Part shown: piece after piece, positions 38,262 through 39,551 of the stretch | Position numbering within the stretch: the first letter of the stretch is position 1 | Layout: each line of letters begins with the position of its first letter | Assembly (NCBI GenBank): GCA_900766915.1 | Contig: CAAFXE010000244.1 | Coordinates: forward strand, 1 to 39,551 | DNA length: 39,551 nucleotides | Source: Lachnospiraceae bacterium | Lineage (GTDB): Bacteria > Bacillota > Clostridia > Lachnospirales > Lachnospiraceae | Reading direction: 5' to 3' | Made by a program: the position numbers and the translations under genes | Notes under the pieces: generated by a model | Told to the model about the DNA's origin: nothing | The model's input: the letters and a program-made list of their open reading frames with translations, nothing else | Database searches by the model: none

Positions 38262-39494
38262 ATGAACGCTCAGAATTTATTATCAGAGGCAAAAGAAAAC
38301 CAGTCAAAAATGTCGGAAAACCGCAGATATCTCCACCGTCATCCGGAGGTTGGATTTCAGTTGGAAAACACAAAAGAATATGTAAAAAATGAATTGATTC
38401 AGATGGGATATGAACCTGCAGAGTGCGGAAGATGTGGTCTGATCGCTTTGGCAGGAGGAAAAGTAGAGGGAAAAACCTTTTTGATCCGCGCTGATATGGA
38501 CGCCCTTCCTATTACAGAACAGTCCGGGGAAGACTTTTCTTCAGAAAACGAGGGCTGCATGCACGCCTGCGGACATGATATGCACACGACCATGCTTCTT
38601 GGAGCGGCAAGACTTTTAAAGGAACATGAAGATGAGATTCAAGGAACCATAAAGCTCATGTTTCAGGCTTCCGAAGAAACCTTTGAAGGCTCCCATGATA
38701 TGATTGAGAACGGTGTATTAAAAAACCCTGATGTAGATGCAGCATTGATGATCCATACCACCATGGGAATGCCTTTTGCCACTGGCAGCGTCATCGTTTG
38801 TGACGGGGGAGTCAGTGCACCTGCCGCAGATTATTTTGAGATCAACATTCAGGGAAAAGGCTGCCACGGTGCCATGCCACAGCTGGGAATCGATCCTATC
38901 ACCATTGCCGCCCATATCATTACGGCCCTGCAGGAAATGAATGCCAGAGAGCTGGCCATGTCCGATGAAGCTGCATTAACCATCGGAACCATTAAGGCCG
39001 GTGTAGCCAGCAATGTGATTCCTGACACAGCCAAACTTGGAGGAACCATTCGTGTTTATGATGAAGAGCTTAGAGCTTATATAAAGAACCGTATGTCAGA
39101 GATCGCTACCTCCATTGCCACCGCATTTCGTGGCAGTGCTGAGGTTGCCTTTACCAGCGGATGCCCTACTCTGTTAAATAACGCAGAGCTGTCCGCTTCC
39201 GTTACAAAATACTGTAAAGAACTGTTAGGACCTTCCATGGCATTCTCAGCTTCAGACCTTGCCGCCATGGCAGGACCAAATACCAAATCCACCAAGGCAA
39301 CCGGCTCTGAAGATTTTGCCTACGTAAGCCAGGAGGTACCATCCATTATGTTGGCCTGTGCCTCAGGCAATCCAAAGGATGGATATACCTATCCGCTCCA
39401 TCACCCGATGGTGAGATTTGACGAAAATGCATTAACTTATGGAAGTTGTATTTATGCCTATACTGCACTGCGGTGGCTGGAAGAACACAGATAA
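38262..39494 (+). CDS. M20 family amidohydrolase (N-acyl-amino-acid/carboxypeptidase type)
   Basis: This 410-residue protein starts at the ATG at 38262 (MNAQNLLSEAKEN) with AGGAGG 5 nt upstream; the longer frame from 38139 crosses the repeats. It belongs to the M20D amidohydrolase group: RRYLHRHPEVGFQLENT (about 21-37), the metal-binding IRADMDALPI and HACGHDMHTT blocks (Cys103, His105), ASEETFEG with the catalytic Glu pair (about 139-140), a GKGCHGAMPQLGIDPI dimerisation-domain motif, and a C-terminal GSEDFAYVSQEVPS. It would hydrolyse N-acylated amino acids or similar amides in the cytosol using metal ions. It is divergent from the pilus operon. Confidence 0.92.
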   Translation: MNAQNLLSEAKENQSKMSENRRYLHRHPEVGFQLENTKEYVKNELIQMGYEPAECGRCGLIALAGGKVEGKTFLIRADMDALPITEQSGEDFSSENEGCMHACGHDMHTTMLLGAARLLKEHEDEIQGTIKLMFQASEETFEGSHDMIENGVLKNPDVDAALMIHTTMGMPFATGSVIVCDGGVSAPAADYFEINIQGKGCHGAMPQLGIDPITIAAHIITALQEMNARELAMSDEAALTIGTIKAGVASNVIPDTAKLGGTIRVYDEELRAYIKNRMSEIATSIATAFRGSAEVAFTSGCPTLLNNAELSASVTKYCKELLGPSMAFSASDLAAMAGPNTKSTKATGSEDFAYVSQEVPSIMLACASGNPKDGYTYPLHHPMVRFDENALTYGSCIYAYTALRWLEEHR

Positions 39495-39512
39495 TTTCAT
39501 TTGACGAGACGG

Positions 39513-39539
39513 GGGGACAAGGGGACGGTTCTCTGTCCG
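39513..39539. repeat. REP-like palindromic sequence at the window edge
   Basis: GGACA (39516-39520) pairs with TGTCC (39535-39539) around GGGGACGG-containing sequence. Such GGGGACGGTTCTCTGTCC-type sequences recur between genes in many clostridial genomes. Only part of the surroundings is in the window. Confidence 0.4.
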
Positions 39540-39551
39540 GGATTTTTCCGG

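Overview
The window looks like a chromosomal segment of a gut Lachnospiraceae (Clostridia, Firmicutes). The genome is moderately AT-rich, ribosome binding sites are strong AAGGAGG types, and the gene families are typical of that group: SpaA-type pili with a class C sortase, YitT, HxlR, a P1 peptidase, and MobL/DUF6040/DUF3847/TnpV mobile genes. The genus cannot be fixed from this sequence. About 1-14 kb is accessory DNA; about 14-39.5 kb is mostly chromosomal.

Accessory part. An IS66-family element enters at the left edge (tnpA, tnpB, and only the first 13 codons of tnpC). Its tnpB-tnpC gap holds three DnaA-box-like sequences arranged as two alternative hairpins. Next come two likely phage-defence loci on the minus strand: a type III toxin-antitoxin locus (three 36-nt toxI-like repeats, an intrinsic terminator, then a ToxN/AbiQ endoribonuclease) and a large PHP-phosphoesterase/AAA ATPase of the TrlF/Ppl type. 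An integrative mobilizable element occupies about 5.1-12.8 kb: excisionase-like protein, replication initiator, tyrosine integrase, DUF5348, MobC, DUF3847, a MOBQ-like oriT, MobL relaxase, a coiled-coil gene nested out of frame inside mobL, DUF6040 and TnpV. A divergent XRE repressor gene faces it across a promoter region with repeated GTAC-N6-GTAC operators. A LytTR regulator/DUF3021 membrane-protein pair follows, preceded by two tandem LytTR-like sites 21 bp apart.

Chromosomal part. A nitroreductase and an HxlR regulator are divergent around a palindrome. A short GMP-synthetase paralogue lacking its glutaminase residues lies 13 kb from a complete guaA. Other genes encode a P1 peptidase, a YitT protein, a MATE exporter and an aldose-1-epimerase-like protein. 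Three minus-strand genes appear to form a phosphorelay: a hybrid histidine kinase with an extracytoplasmic binding-protein-like sensor, an Hpt protein, and a REC-GGDEF-EAL-REC protein with a degenerate GGDEF motif.

The most attractive candidate for an undescribed system is at 26.6-28.5 kb. A small secreted lipoprotein made of two tandem domains, each ending in a DAxTGAT motif, lies directly upstream of an ApbE flavin transferase that is itself a lipoprotein. The motif matches the known ApbE flavinylation site, so I predict an extracellular carrier with two covalent FMNs. A divergent AraC regulator flanks it.

The right part is a sortase-assembled pilus operon (fibro-slime tip adhesin, major pilin, class C sortase, accessory pilin with an atypical IAKTG sorting motif). 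It has a leader terminator and a strong hairpin between the major pilin and sortase genes. An M20 amidohydrolase ends the window. Short dispersed repeats containing ctgttca and taccttcc recur in several intergenic regions. I see no tRNA, rRNA or CRISPR array.
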